Positions 62,143 to 64,000 of a DNA stretch of 64,000 bases are shown here, piece after piece. The notes below the pieces were generated by a model that saw only the letters and a list, made by a program, of their open reading frames with translations, searched no databases and was not told the DNA's origin. This stretch comes from Myxococcus guangdongensis. GTDB taxonomy: Bacteria; Myxococcota; Myxococcia; Myxococcales; Myxococcaceae. Each line of letters begins with the position of its first letter. The stretch's first letter is position 1. Location: the NCBI RefSeq assembly GCF_024198255.1, contig NZ_JAJVKW010000011.1, positions 1-64,000 of the forward strand, read 5' to 3'. The translations under genes were made by a program, and so were the position numbers.

Positions 62143-62913
62143 ATGGCATTGCTGGAGCTCGACGACGTGGGCCTGTCCTTCTCCGGGGTGCGAGCCCTGG
62201 ATGGAGTCTCGTTCTGCATCGAGGCCGGCGCGCTGCACGCCGTGATTGGTCCCAACGGCGCGGGCAAGAGCAGCCTCTTCAACTGCGTCAGCGGCATCCA
62301 CCGCCACATGGAGGGGCACGTGCGATTGGAGGGACAGGCGCTCACGGGCCTGGAGCCACCGGAGATTGCCCGTCGCGGCGTGTCGCGGATGTTCCAGAAC
62401 CTGGCGCTCTTCGAGCACCTCACGGTGCTGGAGAACCTGCTGCTCGGCCGACATCCGAAGTACCGCACGGGGCTCTTGCGTCACCTGTTCTGGACGCGCG
62501 GCGCGAGGCAGGAGGAAGTCCGTCATCGCGAGAAGGCCGAGGAGGTCATCAACTTCCTCTCGCTGGAGCACTACCGGTGGATGCCCGTGTCGGTGCTGCC
62601 CTACGGCATCCGCAAGCGCGTGGAGCTGGGCCGCGCGCTGTGCATGGAGCCGAAGCTGCTGCTCCTGGACGAGCCCACCGCCGGGCTCAACCAGGAGGAG
62701 ACCGAGGACATGGCCAACCACCTGCTCGACATCCGTCACGAGCTGGGGGTGACACAGGTGCTCATCGGCCACGAGCTGCGCTTCGTGATGGACCTGGCCA
62801 CGCAGGTGACGGTGCTGGACCGCGGTCGCGTCATCGCGAACGGGCCGCCCTCGGCGCTGCGTGAGGACTCGCGCGTGCTCAGCGCCTATGTCGGCGGGGC
62901 GGTGGCGGCATGA
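62143..62913 (+). CDS. LivG-like ABC transporter ATPase
   Basis: 256 aa from ATG at 62143, 18 bp after the LivF-like gene. GPNGAGKSSLFNCVSG (Walker A), LPYGIRKRVELGRALC (the degenerate LivG-type signature), LLLLDEPTAGLNQEE (Walker B) and LIGHELRFV (switch His) are present. Its stop overlaps the acyl-CoA ligase start (ATGA), tying transport to activation of the substrate or its product. Confidence 0.88.
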   Translation: MALLELDDVGLSFSGVRALDGVSFCIEAGALHAVIGPNGAGKSSLFNCVSGIHRHMEGHVRLEGQALTGLEPPEIARRGVSRMFQNLALFEHLTVLENLLLGRHPKYRTGLLRHLFWTRGARQEEVRHREKAEEVINFLSLEHYRWMPVSVLPYGIRKRVELGRALCMEPKLLLLDEPTAGLNQEETEDMANHLLDIRHELGVTQVLIGHELRFVMDLATQVTVLDRGRVIANGPPSALREDSRVLSAYVGGAVAA

Positions 62914-64000
62914 GCACGGCGTTGCCGCTGAGCCTGCCGGGCCAGCTCTACCTGCGCGCGGAGCAACACCCGAACGCGGTGGCCATCCGAGAGAAGCGCC
63001 TGGGCCTCTGGCGGGAGCTGTCCTTCCAGGGCTACCTGGAGCGCGTCGGGTGGACGGCGAGGATGTTGTGGGAGCTGGGCGTGCGCGCCGGGGACTCGGT
63101 GGCCATCCTCAGCGACAACCGGCCCGAGTGGCTGTTCACGGACCTGGGCGCGCAGGTGGTCGGCGCGCGCGGCGTGGGCATCTACCAGACGAACCCCGCC
63201 GCGGACGTGGCGTACATCCTCAACGACGCGCGCTGTCGCGTCGTGCTCTGCGAGGACCAGGAGCAGTACGACAAGGTGGCCGCCGTCGCCGGCGAGACGC
63301 CCTCCGTCGAGCACGTGCTCGTCGTCGAGCCGAGGGGCCTGCGCGGCGTGGAGGACTCGCGGCTGCGCCTCTGGGAGCGCTTCCTGGAGGAAGGCCGCGC
63401 GCTGCTGGAGCGGGAGCCCGAGTGGCTGAAGGCCCAGCTCGCGGCGCGCAGTCCGGATGAGCCGGCGATGGTCATCTACACCTCGGGCACCACGGGTTCA
63501 CCGAAGGGCGCGCTCGTCTCCAGCCGCAACATGCTCGAGGGCTCGGCGACGTTCACCTCCCAGCTCGGGTTGGGACAGGAGGACAGCGTCGTCTCGTACC
63601 TGCCGCTGTGTCACGTCGCGGAGAAGCTGTTCAGCCTGCTGTTGCCCCTGGTCGTCGGGGGACAGGTCCACTTCGGTGAGGCGCTGGAGACGGTGCAGCA
63701 GGACGTGGCCGAGGTGTCCCCGACGGTGTTCCTGGGTGTGCCGCGCATCTGGGAGAAGATGCACGCGGTGGTGATGGTGAAGATGCGCGACGCCTCGTGG
63801 CTCAAGCGCACCTTGTTCGAGACCTTCACTCGCCTGGGCGCTGGGATTCGCGAGCGCGAGCGGACAGGACAGCGGCGCTGGTGGGACGCGCTCGTGTGGC
63901 GCGTGGGCGACTTGCTCGTCTACCGCCCGCTCCAGGAGCGACTGGGGCTGAGGCGTTGCCGCTTCCCCATCTCCGGCGCGGCGCCCATCTCCCCGGAGCT
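62910..64000 (+). CDS. AMP-forming acyl-CoA synthetase, N-terminal part
   Basis: At least 363 aa from ATG at 62910; the gene runs off the right edge. The visible part contains the ANL N-domain: VRAGDSVAILSDNRPEWLFTD, GIYQTNPAADVAYILNDARCRVVLCED, MVIYTSGTTGSPKGALVSS (P-loop A3), and SYLPLCHVAEK. It has the features of long-chain fatty-acid CoA ligases (VFLGVPRIWEKMH). The conserved A5-A8 motifs are past the edge. The ABC genes upstream and overlapping suggest uptake then CoA activation of one class of substrate. Confidence 0.85.
   Translation, partial: MSTALPLSLPGQLYLRAEQHPNAVAIREKRLGLWRELSFQGYLERVGWTARMLWELGVRAGDSVAILSDNRPEWLFTDLGAQVVGARGVGIYQTNPAADVAYILNDARCRVVLCEDQEQYDKVAAVAGETPSVEHVLVVEPRGLRGVEDSRLRLWERFLEEGRALLEREPEWLKAQLAARSPDEPAMVIYTSGTTGSPKGALVSSRNMLEGSATFTSQLGLGQEDSVVSYLPLCHVAEKLFSLLLPLVVGGQVHFGEALETVQQDVAEVSPTVFLGVPRIWEKMHAVVMVKMRDASWLKRTLFETFTRLGAGIRERERTGQRRWWDALVWRVGDLLVYRPLQERLGLRRCRFPISGAAPISPE

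Overview
The window reads as a myxobacterial chromosome (Myxococcus/Corallococcus-like, suborder Cystobacterineae). The evidence is about 70% GC with strong third-position GC, a secreted glycine-rich AgmC-like protein ending in a MYXO-CTERM tail, a Ser/Thr kinase with a long tail, a GAF-rich histidine kinase and many outer-membrane and lipoproteins. Genus assignment is inference.

Region 1 (1-14480, all minus strand) is the early/replication half of a temperate-phage-like element that continues off the left edge. It holds 27 tightly packed genes plus one partial gene, most joined by 4-bp ATGA/GTGA overlaps, so they probably form one translationally coupled operon read leftward from a control region near 14480-14730. 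In transcription order: small proteins, a PP2C phosphatase, a sigma-70-like factor, LexA-like and XRE regulators, an ASCH-domain protein, a C5 cytosine methyltransferase, a PD-(D/E)XK nuclease, a SNF2 helicase, a PAPS-reductase-family protein, a replication initiator with iteron-like repeats inside its gene, a DnaC-like helicase loader, a SLOG/DUF2493 protein, a frameshifted C39-like cysteine-peptidase gene and a RusA-like resolvase. No integrase, structural genes or attachment site lie in the window.

Region 2 (14970-38567) is ordinary chromosome: SPFH protein, acyl-CoA dehydrogenase, Cys-rich lipoprotein, TIGR00300/ornithine-cyclodeaminase-like enzyme, LysM-cysteine peptidase, a divergent LysR/YiaAB pair, ATP-grasp protein, a pseudo-receiver plus HExxH protein pair, DUF4419 protein, sirtuin, membrane metallophosphoesterase, Coa1-like and AIM24-like proteins, an unknown 487-aa protein beside tRNA-Gln(CTG), the AgmC-like MYXO-CTERM protein, a three-gene leftward cluster (methyltransferase, cupin, hypothetical) and an HTH-citrate synthase fusion.

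Region 3 (38900-46150) is a lower-GC, transferred-looking cassette. It encodes a lipoprotein, a 2058-aa secreted RHS protein whose variable tail carries an HEFTH metalloprotease motif, and a small exported protein overlapping its stop codon that is placed like an immunity protein. Two strong hairpins close it.

Region 4 (46152-64000) is core chromosome: YchF, the F0 part of ATP synthase (two I-like proteins, a, c, b) without the F1 genes, a YbhB-like protein, a PAS/GAF histidine kinase, an outer-membrane protein, a Ser/Thr kinase with 28-residue tandem repeats overlapping hemL, an RraA-family protein and the start of a LivJ-LivF-LivG-acyl-CoA ligase operon that runs off the right edge.
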